NCBI GenBank assembly: GCA_027943335.1
Contig: BSBK01002089.1
Span: 27,501 to 91,500 of the forward strand
Length of the DNA stretch: 64,000 nucleotides
From: Chamaecyparis obtusa
Taxonomy: Eukaryota > Streptophyta > Pinopsida > Cupressales > Cupressaceae
Reading direction: 5' to 3'
Part shown: one piece after another, positions 1 through 11,102 of the stretch
How positions within the stretch are numbered: the first letter of the stretch is position 1
How the letters are laid out: every line of letters begins with the position of its first letter
Notes under the pieces: model-generated
The model's input: only the letters and a program-made list of their open reading frames with translations
Database searches by the model: none
What the model was told of the DNA's origin: nothing
Translations under genes and position numbers: made by a program

Positions 1-278
1 GGTGCCCTTCTCAATTGTAGAGCAGATTGGACCTTATGGACTTCATCAGCTCTCATTCACTCCATGATTTGGATATTCAGGGTGTTGAATATACTTGGAC
101 AAATAGAAGATCCAGACAAGATTTTATTCAAGTTCATCTAGATAGAACTCTTATTTCCAATGATTGGTATGATCATTACTTTTGTTCTTTATCTTCTCAT
201 GCTAGAATTGTTTCAGACCACTATTCTATATTCTTTCAAGCTGACTCTATTAAAAGTAGAAAGCACTTCCCTTTTTAG
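1..278 (+). pseudogene. LINE ORF2 endonuclease domain, C-terminal end
   Basis: The translated stretch from about 27 to 278 looks like the end of an APE-type endonuclease domain (exonuclease-endonuclease-phosphatase fold), which nicks target DNA to prime LINE reverse transcription. It has the family's TWTNRR-like strand, the LDRTLIS segment and the SDHY motif, which corresponds to the conserved catalytic SDH. The N-terminal two thirds lie outside the window. A TAG closes the frame at 276-278, and decayed linker to the RT follows. Confidence 0.75.
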
Positions 279-606
279 ATTTGAGAAGATGTAGACTATG
301 CATCCTGAGTTGGAAAACAAAATAAAAGATTGGTGGTAGATCCATGTGGAGGGGACTGCTATGTTCATAGTGGTTAAAAAACTAAAACATTTCAAGGATT
401 ACATAAGGAAGTGGAATAAGGAGTGCTTTGGAGATATCCTCTCTTCCAAAGTTTCCATCCTTTATGACCTTAAAAATATTCAAGATCAAATTCAGGTTTA
501 AGGTTATAAAAATATATCCATAGATGAGGAAAATGATATTCTCAAGAGATACCATGATATTGTCTCCAAAGAAGAAACTTTCTAGAAACCGAGAGCTCAT
601 TCTAAC

Positions 607-1749
607 TAGTTGATAGAGGGGGACATGAACACTAGATATTTTCATATGGCTACAAAGAAACACAAGGCTGCTAATAGAATAGATAATCTGAAGGTGAATA
701 ATGGAAATATTAATGATGAGGATAAAATTAGACATGAAGCTAGAAACTACTTTTTTGATCTTCTTTCTCAAGATCCCAATCTAAACCAGGAGTCTCAAGA
801 GGATTTTCTTCAATGTATCCCCCACATTATTAATGAAGATCATAATTCTGTAATTGGGAATATCCCCTTTGAGGATGAAGTCAAGAAAGTTATCTTTTCC
901 TTTAAGGGCAATAAGTCCTCTGGTCTAGATGGTTTCCCTATGTTTTGCTTTTAGATGTATTGGACCATTCTAGGAAAATATGTCACCTATGTTGTCAAGG
1001 AATTCTTTGGGGCTAAGAATATTTTAAATGAGATTAATGGTACTTTCCTAGCTCTAATTCCCAAAGTTGGTGGTGCTGATTCTTTAGATTTGGTATGTCC
1101 TATAAGCCTTTGTAATTCTTTTTATAAAATTATTTCTAAGATCTTGACTTCTAGGATTCTCATAATGCTCCCCTCTCTCATCCCCCCAAACAAAATGGCT
1201 TTGTGCTAGGGACACAAATTATGGATTCCATCATTACTGTTCATGTAAACATCCACTCATTAATGATGGCAAAGAGGCAGGGATTTTTCCTCAAGCTAGA
1301 CCTATCTAAAGCCTTTGACAGAGTTGATTGGGTTCTTCTTCAAAAAATTCTTATGGCTTTTGGGTTCAATATTAAAAGTGTCAGTTTGATTATGCAACTG
1401 GTTTCTACTGCTACTTTCTCTATTTTGATCAATGGCACTCCTTCTCCTTTCTTTTAATCCTCAAGGGGTCTGAGACAAGGGGATCCTTTGTCTCCCATCT
1501 TATTTGTGATTATGGTAGAATGCAAGGGTAGATATATTTCTCACATGGTGAACAATAGGTCCTTTAAAGGGCTTCATCTCTCATCCTTTCCTCAGGTCTT
1601 CTCTCACCAATAATTTATTGATGAATCGATTATTATGGGGGAGGCTTCCATTAAATAAGCTAAGATTCTTAATAACATCCTAAATAATTATGGCCTTTCC
1701 ATTGGCCAGCTAATTAACTGGGCCAAAAGTAGTGTTTATTTTATAAATA
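607..1749 (+). pseudogene. LINE ORF2 reverse transcriptase domain, first part
   Basis: Reverse transcriptase of a plant LINE in several pieces. At 625-690 the GDMNTRYFH segment typical of the linker before the RT is present. At 900-945 the GNKSSGLDGFP motif marks RT block 0/1. At 1285-1350 the motif LDLSKAFDRVDW carries the first catalytic aspartate. At 1465-1500 SRGLRQGDPLSP is the block B motif. The usual FADD box reads FIDE at 1616-1627, so the second catalytic aspartate is lost. Stops lie at 952 and 1207 (with a phase change there), 1456, 1613 and 1657. The domain is cut at 1749 by element A. Not functional. Confidence 0.85.
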
Positions 1750-3003
1750 TTTTGCCCCTCTTTGAATTGCTGTGCAAAGTGCAATGGTTCAAAGACAGTC
1801 TGTGTATGATATAGATGTATGAAATTGATATTGATATGAAACAAAAACTGATTGAAATTGATATGAAGATAATAGGTCCTGAATGACCAAAGATAATGTT
1901 AACTATAACAGCAATGAACCGATGATTGTGAAAAAGTGTCAAAATGTCTGATTCTGAACCTTATGATTGTGAAGAATTGAGTGACCAATTCCAGAACCAC
2001 TTATCGATAAGAATCACATTGGTATCACATCTGAACCCTTCAGTTATGAAAAAAGAAGGAAATAACACTAATGAACCGATGATTATGAAAAACTGATATA
2101 GTTTACAAGATTAAGAGAATACTAGATTGATATGGATCTTGATGAATTTGATATGCCCCAAGCAATGATTGATTTGCCCCAAGCGATGAGGTCTTTTTGA
2201 TGAATCAACAATTAGACGTGGTTGTTGTCTTGATTACTAAGGAAGGATATGATTTCAAATTTAGATTATAGACTTTGAATGATGTGCAATACCATGCCCC
2301 CTTTGGGATAAAAATTGAAATTTGACAAGAATAGTCAACGTTGAATAGTTCAAAAGCATGTTAATTGATGTAAGAAGTGGTTAAACACGTTTGAGAATGC
2401 ATTCTGCATCGTTTGGAGGTCCAGAAGACCAAGTTTGACTAGGGTAAACCATGAGTTGACCATAGTTGACCAAGTTGAAATTTTGATAGTTTGATGTAAG
2501 ATAATCAGTTAAGTTGAATACTGGATTTCTATGATGATCGAAGGTCGATTAGGTAAGTAGTAGACCGTCTTGGGTCCAAAAATTTTAAATCATGATTTTG
2601 ACATAGTAAATGATCTCAGATTTTGATTTTGATCCCAAAAATGGAATTAGAATGTCAAAATTAGCTAGGGGTGCAATTTTCATGAAAAACGGAGCACTTT
2701 TGAAAATTAGGTCGAAAGCTATATAAAGGTTGGAAGGGTCATTTTCAATTCATTTCAACCTTTTGACTTTGAAAACTTTGTGGAGCCCTCTGAGCAAAAA
2801 TGGTAGAGAAAGCGGTAGAACCAAAGGTGCCTATGAGTTCACATCGATTTGAGCACAGTCGGAGACACCAGAGACCTCGACATTATGGACATCTGGTAGA
2901 TGGACCTCTGTGCTTTGCTAAAAATTTAATTTTTCCATGTTTTATAGCATTTTTAGGATTTTTCATATGTTTTTTACTTTTGAATTTTTGCATGCCTGGA
3001 AAC

Positions 3004-3180
3004 TCGTATGACTCTCCAGTGAGACTTGTATGACTTTCAAACTATAGATAGGTTGTCATCTTGTAACCCCTCAAGACTCGTATCAGAGGGACTCAAGAGT
3101 CATATGACGTTTCATCGGGTCCCTCATAACTCGTACGATGAGGGATGCATTGTCATGTCACTATGCTTTGTCGTATGGTA
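3004..3180 (+). repeat. Cluster of CTCGTATGAC-like motifs (copy 1)
   Basis: At least six degenerate copies of ACTCGTATGAC occur in about 180 bp (near 3002, 3025, 3073, 3094, 3128 and 3169). The same motif clusters at 12826-13036 and 14366-14545 in the leader of element A, which links this region to that element family. Confidence 0.6.
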
Positions 3181-4492
3181 TGATTTAGAATGTATGTATG
3201 GATGTTATGCAATGCAATGATTTCTTTCATATGTATGGATGTTATGTAAATGTATTTGATTATGGAAAGATGTATGTATGATTTTACACTTATGCACATG
3301 GATGAATTGTAATGCAACAGGTGATTATGATATGTAAGTGCAACGATTCACATGATATGTTTTGCAGGTATTGATGAACACAAGTACTCAGTCTTATGTC
3401 AAAAGGATGTTTAACCTAGGAGGATAACTACTTGCGATTCGATGAAGAGACCTTCGAGTTAGGTTTCAACTCTTGCTAGATTTGAAGAGACATTTGAAGA
3501 ATTGTTCAAGTATTGAAGTTCGTTTAGCCATTTGTGAGATCATGCAAACATGCAAAATACAAAGAAACATGCAGAATGAAATGCAACCTAAGACCTAGGA
3601 CCTAGTCACTGATCATCTATTGGTCATTCTCATCATTGAATTTTTAGGTAATTGGATAAATCAATACAGTGCCCACTAGTGATGAAACCATAGACATGAA
3701 TATTGATTTGTATGCATAGGAATCAATACAACACCCACTGATTAGGAGACCATGGATATATGAATATTGATTTTGTTTTCAGAATGTCAGATTAGATATA
3801 AGCACCAAGGCATAAATGCCAGGATGACCTGAATATCATGTCCCTTTTGATATAGCAATTTTTATAAGCATCAAAACATAAACATCGTGATGACCTAAAT
3901 ACACCTTGCATGTTACAAACACATCAAATAGTCAAGAGATCATTCTAAATCCAGTGTGAATTACCCGTAGTGACCCTTTATTGTTCACATCCTTAGGTAA
4001 GATCATGTTTCATAGTAGGAGAAATAACTCACTCAAAAAGACAATAGTTAGATCAAACTTCCTTGAATTTTCAAGGTATCAATGGTCGAGGTATGCATGG
4101 CCATCTAATTCAGGATAGAGGCTCTTATAGTCAGACACCATTTCAATCCAAAATTTTCAAAGTTGTTAGATTTTCACATACAAGCAGAAGACAAAGAAAA
4201 GATTATGCCCCCAGTCATCACTCTCTAAATCCTGTAAAGGACATCATTGAAGGGATTGTGGGAACACAATATACAAAAATCTCAATGTGAATCAGTGAGC
4301 ATACAAGGAGATAAAAGCATGTAAAAAGCATATATTGTTTTCAGTGTGATGTTTGATGTTTGATTGTATTGTTGTAGATGTAAAATCCTTTCTAGAGATA
4401 AGACAAACTGATTGACTCAAATGAAGCTTCAAAGGACTCTAACTGGATATGATACGTCTAAGATACATTGGAGGCCATAGGATATGACATTG

Positions 4493-4508
4493 ATTGCCCC
4501 CAAGTTTT
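4493..4508 (-). other. Candidate polypurine tract of element A
   Basis: On the minus strand the text reads AAACTTGGGGGCAAT, a G-rich run of the sort that primes plus-strand synthesis just before the 3' LTR in Tat/Athila-like elements. It is followed on that strand by TGTCATATCC, which could be an LTR start, but the sequence beyond does not match the identified 5' LTR of A. The call is tentative. Confidence 0.35.
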
Positions 4509-4673
4509 AACATTGATAGGATACATACGCTTGAGCTAATTGGTGTACAGACTGACTTATTGAAAATAGGAATGCAGAAACAAATTGGGAGATATGTATA
4601 AACTAAAGCAAGACTGAAAGCTGGGAAAGACCAAGATTGCACTGATAGATGGAGCATTTTGAAACAAGTGGCA

Positions 4674-4872
4674 CCCATTTGCCGAGTTTTCACCATCTTG
4701 GCAGAGATTCTATTTTTGCTACCAAGGAGCCTGTTTCCAGGTTTTCACCAAGGCACTTTTTCTTTTTCTCATTTTTTTGTATTTTTCATTTTTTTCAATT
4801 TTTTTGTACCTTTGATATTTTTCAATTTTTTTGTGAATCATCAAGGTGCCTATTGCTAGGTTTTCACCAAAT
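4674..4872 (+). repeat. Threefold GGTTTTCACC module with T-rich spacers
   Basis: Three copies of a TTTTCACCAWG module occur at about 4685, 4740 and 4860, each near an AGGCACC/AAGGTGCC element. They are separated by T-rich runs in which TTTTTCATTTTTTTG-like text repeats. This is the non-coding stretch just after the integrase stop of element A, a usual place for short tandem repeats in Tat-like elements. Confidence 0.5.
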
Positions 4873-4915
4873 GTTCATTTTTTCAAGACTTATTTTCAGA
4901 TTTTTAAGATTTTTT

Positions 4916-6050
4916 CAGGACATTTTACCATACACTAAATGCTTTAGGCATAGAATTTCTTTAGATGGAGAACATTGATTGGTTCTTAGAGCTATTCTCC
5001 TTCAGTCATTGAGAGTTGATAGGCACCAGAGCCAAAAGTAGTAGTGATTACAAAGGGACCCAACTAGTTGGGTTCAAACTTCCCCTTGCGTTCTCGATGT
5101 GATTAATTTTTAGGATTCTCTATCAAGACTAGATCACCAACCTGAAATTCTCTGTGTCTGACTTTCTTGTTGTAACCTCTAGACATTCTCTTTTGATATA
5201 CTTTGAGATGATCATATGTTGCTTGTCTGTGCTCATCTAGTAGTTCAAGTTCTTGCAACCTAGACACTTTTTAGTCATCATCAGTCACTAGACCATGCAT
5301 TCTAATTCTTAGTGATGGGATTTCAACCTTAATAGGCAGTACCACTTCAGACCCATAAACTAAAGCAAAAGGAGTAGCCCCAGTAGGCATTTTGATACTT
5401 GTTCTATAGGCCCAAAGAGCTGGATTGATCATGAGATGCCAATCTCTTCCTATTTTATTAACTGTACGATGCAAGATTTTCAATAGATTCTTGTTAGAAG
5501 CCTCTTCTTGTCCATTCCCTTGAGGATAATAGATAGATGACCAATGTTGTGTAATCTTGAATTTAGCACATAAATCATCTAGATCTTTGTTCTTGAATTG
5601 TCCACTGTTGTCTGTGATTATGGAATGAGGTATCCCATATCTACATATGATATAGTTCAATATGAACATAGATATTTGTTTTCCAGTTGGTTGTGTCAAA
5701 GGAACTGCTTCTACCCATTTTGTAAAATAATTTGTAGTTGTGATTATATGAGTATGTCCATTAGAAGAATGAGGATGTATAGCTCCTATAAGATCAAAGG
5801 CCCATTGATGAAAAGGCCATTGTGTAGTGAAGGGAATTAGATCTCTCCTTGGAGCATGAATTAAGTTGCCATGCACATGGCATTTTTGACAATTCTTAGC
5901 AAACTTGATAGACTTTCTCCATTTCAGGCCAATAGTACCTAGCCCTAATAAGTTTTTGAGCTAGTGTTAAACTATTCGAGTGTGACCCACAAATACCATC
6001 ATGGAGTTTCTCTAACACATGTTGAGAATCTTCCCATTCTAAACATCTAA
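4916..6050 (-). pseudogene. Element A integrase
   Basis: Integrase inserts the retrotransposon cDNA into the genome. Reading from 6050 downward: an HHCC zinc-binding region (HDGICGSHS, then CQKCHVHG near 5875), a core with first aspartate in AFDLIGA (about 5790), second in TDNSGQF (about 5605) and glutamate in GQEEASN (about 5505), so the DD35E triad is visible. A C-terminal part with WLGPF near 5050 is the GPF/Y module. Phase differs from the preceding RNase H frame, stops lie after YQVC at 5896 and DDD at 5271, so it is dead. No chromodomain is seen, as expected for Tat. Confidence 0.85.
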
Positions 6051-6780
6051 TTAGGGTACCATCTAGACCTTGTTTGTATAGATCATGACCAATGATGACA
6101 TATCGGGAGGCATTATAGATAAGGTATCTCTTCTCATGGCGGTTGAAGGTATTGGGAATGATTTGGTCTTGGAGATAGGAAAATAGGTGTTTGTATCTAG
6201 ATGAATCATGACCAACAACAGTGTAGATCATGTGGGTTTCAGGGGAATCATATGCAGGATAAGATAGTGCTTCCACTAGAAACTCATAGCATAGCTCATG
6301 TTCAGGCTGCTGTAATAAAGTAGATAGTGTTGCCATTGCGTCGGCAACCTTGTTCTCTATTCTAGGTATTTGCTCAAATGTGATAGATATGAAATACTTC
6401 TTTAGATCATCTACCATTCTCTTGTATGGGATGATCTTTTCCTCTTTAGTTTGGTACACATCATTGACTTGATGGATAAAAAGTTGTGAGTCTCCATGAA
6501 TGTGTAATTCTGTTACTCTCCATTCAATTGCTATTTTCATACCATTCAAAAGGGCTTCGTATTCTGCAATATTGTTTGTGCAAGGGAAATTTAATCTGAA
6601 TGCTTTTGGGATTGAGTATCCTTGAGGAGTTATGAACAATATGCCTGCTCCTGATCGATTCTGTGTATAGGAGCCATCAGAGAATAACTGCCATTCTCTA
6701 GAAGAAAGAGTCATGATAGAGGAATTTGGAAATTCCATTTGCATTGGTGTATCATCAAACATAGGTGCATCTACTAATTA
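6051..6780 (-). pseudogene. Element A second (archaeal-type) RNase H
   Basis: RNase H removes the RNA strand during reverse transcription. The open stretch 6762-5896 contains a complete-looking archaeal/plant-like RNase H: first acid in LFSDGSYTQ (about residue 29), second in AEYEALLNG (about 67), third in HGDSQLF (about 91), and a late ENKVADAMA. This domain is additional to the decayed Gypsy RNase H fused to the RT (6960-7200), an arrangement known from Tat elements. The same frame runs on into the integrase zinc region. The copy is open for 288 codons but belongs to a broken polyprotein. Confidence 0.85.
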
Positions 6781-8083
6781 ATTAGCAATAACCTATCCTT
6801 TGATAGCTTTTCTTTCCACATATTCAATGTCAAATTCACTTAAGAGCATGACCCATTTAGCTAATGTACCTGTGAGGGCAGCTTTGCTTAGTAGGCACTT
6901 GAGTGGATCAATTTTACCTACCAAATGTGTGGTATGAGCTAACATATAATGTCTTAGTTTCTATGATGCAAAGATTGTAGCTAGACAAGCTTTCTCAATC
7001 ATTGAATAATTCTTCTCATATGCAACCAATGTTCTACTGATATAGTATATAGCTCTTTCCTTTTTGTTCCCATCATGTTGTGCAAGCAATGCCCTCAGTG
7101 ATGTATCTGTAGCGGAGACATATAAGATCAAAGGCTTCCCTAGAATGGGAGGCATCAAGATAGGAGGATTTGATAGATAATTCTTTATATGGTTAAAGTT
7201 GTTCTCACATTCTTCATTCCACGCAAATGTCACACCATTATGTAATGTTTTTGTAAAAGGTTGTGATATATCTGCTAGCTGTGATATGAATCTTCTGATA
7301 GATTGAACTCTCCCTTGCAATGTCCTCATTTGACTAATATTCTTTGGAGGTTGCATTTCCATGATAGCCTTTACTTTAGCTAGATCAACTTCAATGCCCT
7401 TCTTTGAGACTATGTATCCTAAGAGTTTTCTAGAAGTGACACCAAAAGCACACTTTTTAGGATTTAGTTTGAGACTAAATTTTTCCATTCTGTCTAGTAT
7501 CTTGCTCAAGTCATTTAGATGTTCAGCTCTAATCATAGATTTTGCTAAAGTATCATCAACATAATCTTCCATAGTCCTATGCATCATGTCATGAAAAATA
7601 GATGTCATGGCTCTTTGATATGTAGCACCAGCATTTTTAAGCCCAAATGGCATGACATTCCAACAGAAGGTGCCCCATGCACATGTGAAAGTAGTTTTCT
7701 CTTGATCCTTTGGAGCAATTTTTATTTGATTATATCCAAAAAAAACCATCCATTAAAGAATACATCTCAAAGCCCACAGTCATGTCCACTATGATATCAA
7801 TGTTAGGTAATGGAAAATCATCCTTAGGGCATGCTCTGTTTACATCTCTAGAGTCTGTGCACACTTTGATTGATTTATCTAGTTTTGAAAGAGGTACAAT
7901 ATTAGAGATCCACTCTGCATAGTCAATAACTCGGATGAATCTAGATTTTAGGAGCTTCTCTAATTCAGCTTTTACCAAAAGTGCAACATGAGGATGCATC
8001 TTTCTCAATTTTTGTTTGACAGGTTTGACATTTGGAGCTATAGATAAATGATGCATTATAAGATTAGGATCCAACCCTGGCAT
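6781..8083 (-). pseudogene. Element A reverse transcriptase and first RNase H
   Basis: Ty3-type reverse transcriptase. The N-terminal half (8083-7730) has the RKMHPH and SNIVPL-like segments, CTDSRDVNRACPKDDFPLP and DIIVD. The C-terminal half (7749-6961) has WNVMPFGLKNAGATYQRAM and the YVDD active site (near 7560). The two halves are in different frames, joined at a T8 run (7738-7745), so a homopolymer slip explains the break. The following Gypsy RNase H reads LYVSATDTS where an aspartate is normally found, so its first catalytic acid is lost, as is usual in Tat elements with a second RNase H. A stop closes the piece near 6961. Confidence 0.9.
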
Positions 8084-9249
8084 ATCTAAATATTTCCATG
8101 CAAAGTTGATCTTCTTCCCTCTTAGGAATGTTGTAAATTTTTGCTTCTCTTCTTCTGATAAATATTATGCTACATGAATCAACTATGGTTCTTCTGCTGT
8201 TCCCCAGTTGATAGATTAAGTGGGCTCAATTAAAACTGGAGATCTATCCTGTAAATGACTTGGAAGGACATCAAATATCTCATCCTTAGGCACCTTAGAG
8301 AGGTTTTCAACTTCGGATATGTCTTTTATATTTACTTTTGTAGGTTTTGAGACTGCCACAAATGGTTTTCACCCTTCCTTTTCTTTTTATTCTTATTCTT
8401 ATTTTTCTGACTAAGATACTTGATGTCTGACTCCATCATGCTAACACTCGGTTCACTGATGAAATTCCTCATAGGATCAACTGCATTTACGTAGCAAGTA
8501 AGGGCATAGTCATTCAGGAAGGTATAAATACCATGGCTTGGATTTGTGGAGGTTTGATCAAGAAGTTCAAAATGTTGGATAGTCAAAGTCGGGAAAGATT
8601 GGGAGATAGTGTTTATGGATATGGATCTGTCATCATTGGTCCTAACCTAATGCTCAAGTTCAAATGTGATATTACAACTTAAGACATTCAATTCATGAAT
8701 AGGCTCAATGTCATTATGGGAGTCCAATTCATCCATAGGTGGATCAGAGTTGATAAGTTTATCATTTCTCTCTAGACTTACGTTGGGTTTAGGTGCATAT
8801 TGGTGAATAACATCAACATGTTTCTCTATAATAAGCTCATCTTCTTCTGGAATGGCTCCCCATTCATAGTCATTAGATTCTTCATCTATGCCTCTAGGAA
8901 ATCTAAGAACATGAGTAAGGTCAGGATGAATACCCCAAGAAGGGTTACCCTCAGATTCTGATTTGAATTCATACTCATGAGAATCTGTCTCAGAATAACT
9001 ACCACCTTCCTCTTTGTCTATTTGATTGTCTTCGAGATTAGCTAGTTCTTGTGTTGCAACTATCTCTTGCTCTATAGTAGGTTCTTATGTTTGTACTACA
9101 TTGATTCTTTTTATTGGATCATCTTCAACTTCAAAGAGATCTTTGATTTCCTTAGGCAAACACTCATAAGGGTTAAGTTCTGAGCTGTCTGAATCACTAT
9201 TTGATGGTTCGATTTCTTCCTTCTTAAGAAGGGGTTCACCTGGTGTGAT
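8084..9249 (-). other. Element A spacer between protease and RT
   Basis: About 1.2 kb of minus-strand coding-like sequence with stops. One open piece (8586-8332) ends in a lysine/asparagine-rich run (KNKNKNKKKRK). The rest is acidic, with many EES and DE repeats around 8640-9240. No domain is recognised. It probably corresponds to the poorly conserved linker of the Tat polyprotein. Confidence 0.45.
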
Positions 9250-10215
9250 CTACTCTATGACATGAGAATAATTACCTTTGAGGTGTAAGGGTTTCTTTTT
9301 AAAGCCTAAGCCAATAGTATCTTTGTTTGCCCTACCAGTATGTGAAATAGGTGTTATAAGATCTTCTCCTCTGACTCCTAGAGGTCCTTGACCTGGATAT
9401 CCCATCTTAGCTATCAGTTTATCTCCTGGACCATATGCCTTAGAAGGGATTTCAGATACTGTAGAGTCACTAGTTGGAACAACTTGAAATTCAGGTTCAT
9501 CCTTGTATAGCCATGTAAGCATAGCTTCATCCTCTTCAAACTCTTGTTTAGATACTTGCTCTGCTACAAAATTCTTTTTATATGTCTCAAGAGGTTCTTT
9601 AGAGTTTGGTTTGGAATGTTTCAAAGATTGTCCATAAGACTTAGGTGAGATAGGTAGAGATGTCAAAGATAAGACTAGTTCTATAGTATATTCTCCCATA
9701 CCATTTTCTTTGATATTGACCTCTTTTGCAAGGTCTTCCATTTTAGATGTGGATGCTTCTTTTGTTGGCTCAATGGAAGATTCTATGTTATTAGGCACAA
9801 GTTTATCCACACTCTCCTTTAATGCATTGCAAGTGGTGGATATGTCTGCTGGAATAGTGACCTCTACTCCTTCATAAGGAAATTTCAAGCATTGGTGGAA
9901 TGTAGAAGGAATAGCCTTCATTTCATGTATCCATGGTCTCCCTAGAAGAATTTTGTAAGCCAAAGGTAGATCGAGAACTTGACATATAGTATCTCTGATA
10001 ACCAGACCTACTCTGATAGGTAAGACAATGGTGCCTTTAGAAGATCTTTCTTTATCATCATAGACTTTTATAGTTATTTTCTTTCTAGGATCAATAGCCA
10101 ATTCTAAAAATCCCAATTGTGTGACCAAGTTGTAAGAACAAATGTTTAGGCCAGCACCCCCATCTATGAACACATGTTTGACCCTACGGTTCTGGATCAA
10201 GAATTCTATGTGCAA
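9250..10215 (-). pseudogene. Element A protease with C-terminal G-patch-like segment
   Basis: Retropepsin-type aspartic protease that would cut the polyprotein. At residues 14-30 of this 321-codon frame is VFIDGGAGLNICSYN, with D-G-G in place of the common D-[ST]-G, a form seen in Tat-type proteases. ILLGRPWIHEM (about residues 89-99) is the flap-side ILGRPW motif. The tail from about residue 258 reads GDKLIAKMGYPGQGPLG and continues to GLGFKKK, which resembles a G-patch, a glycine-rich nucleic-acid-binding motif. Frame differs from gag upstream and RT downstream. Confidence 0.75.
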
Positions 10216-11102
10216 GGGCTAGTTATGTGGGTGACTCAAGGAGTTGTCATCTTCCTCTGAAAAGGATATATACTATGGAGATGTAAGATGTCCAACCATA
10301 GTCTAGAACCTATCTAAATCAAGGTCATCAGGAACATTGGATCCGAGAAAGCTTTGTCTAGAATAGCTCTATGAGTTGGAGATATCCAAAGCAAGTCAAA
10401 CATGGAGATTTGTGTATTAGTGTGCTAGAGTTGTTGAACAATGCTATAAGATGTTGGCCTTGTATCTTTAGGATTGGAAGATTTAGAAGCAACCCTCTAT
10501 TTGGAAGCAGAAGAAAGATTGAAGGGCATCTTAGGGACATTTGATGAATATGGGATTTGTTCGTTTAGATGTGCCTGAGCCTGTGATCGAGTTACTGCAT
10601 TAGCTGAAGTATGATCTCTATCTCTTCACACAATTGTGATGACATTGCAATGCTCAGAGAGACAAGGTTTAACCATATTGATAACAACATTATTTCCAGG
10701 GTAAGCATAATTGACCTTTGCCCCCAAATTAGGCTGAGAAGATGAAACTTCTTGACCATGTTTCAAAAATGGTTCTGTGAATGCTGTATGATCATTATTG
10801 CTCTTATGATTGTCAATCATGATGTCTCCCTTATCAATCAGATCTTGAATAGTATGTTTCAAGCATAAGCAGTTATTAGTTTTGTGACCTTTACCCTGAT
10901 GGAAATCATAGAATTCATTCTCCCTCCACCATTTTGGTTTAGGGTCAGGATCAGATTGTTGGATCTCAGGAAAAGAGATGATTTTATTAGCCAACAGAGT
11001 TCTCATAGCTGATTCCAAAGATTCTCCAAGAGGAGTGAACTTTCATTTATTATCAGTGGACCAAGATTTGTATTCTGGCTTCTTTTGAGATGGTTCAGAC
11101 AC
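10216..11102 (-). pseudogene. Element A gag C-terminal region
   Basis: Continuation of gag in the same frame after a stop at 11106. The 11018-10626 piece contains YDFHQGKGHKTNNC, a single CX3H-type motif typical of the C-terminal nucleic-acid-binding part of Tat gag proteins, then KHTIQDLIDKG. Below 10626 the frame is interrupted by stops but contains further coding-like text (QIPYSSNVPKMPFN). A related motif is found in the isolated gag scrap at 48448-48696. Confidence 0.65.

Larger units (their letters stand above)
1..1749 (+). mobile_element. LINE (non-LTR retrotransposon), upstream part
   Basis: This is the 5' part of a plant L1-type LINE ORF2 cut off by the window start. The order endonuclease then reverse transcriptase is seen. 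The copy breaks at 1749 inside the RT domain and resumes at 23284 after a 21.5-kb insertion. Reading phase at 1749 matches the phase at 23284 if a single CTCCT (23284-23288) is the target, so both parts are one original element. It is degenerate, with stops and a frameshift near 1205. Confidence 0.85.
1750..4915 (-). other. Non-coding 3' region beside element A
   Basis: About 3.2 kb without credible genes between the LINE break and the integrase end of element A. It is AT-rich. It holds the CTCGTATGAC motif cluster at 3004-3180, a purine-rich candidate PPT at 4493-4508 and a GGTTTTCACC repeat at 4674-4872. A TATATAAA at 2718 and following text would suit a plus-strand promoter but have no gene behind them. 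It could be the 3' untranslated part of element A, or a decayed LTR of another element; by eye it does not match the 5' LTR of A. Confidence 0.5.

Noticed and set aside
382..771. 129-codon minus-strand frame
   Set aside because: Shadow of the decayed LINE ORF2 linker and RT start.
2718..3033. Plus-strand promoter and small gene at 2800-3033
   Set aside because: TATATAAA and an ATG exist, but the 77-codon product has no recognisable feature and the region is non-coding element DNA.
4649..4978. 109-codon plus-strand frame rich in phenylalanine
   Set aside because: Arises from T-rich low-complexity repeats opposite the end of element A integrase.
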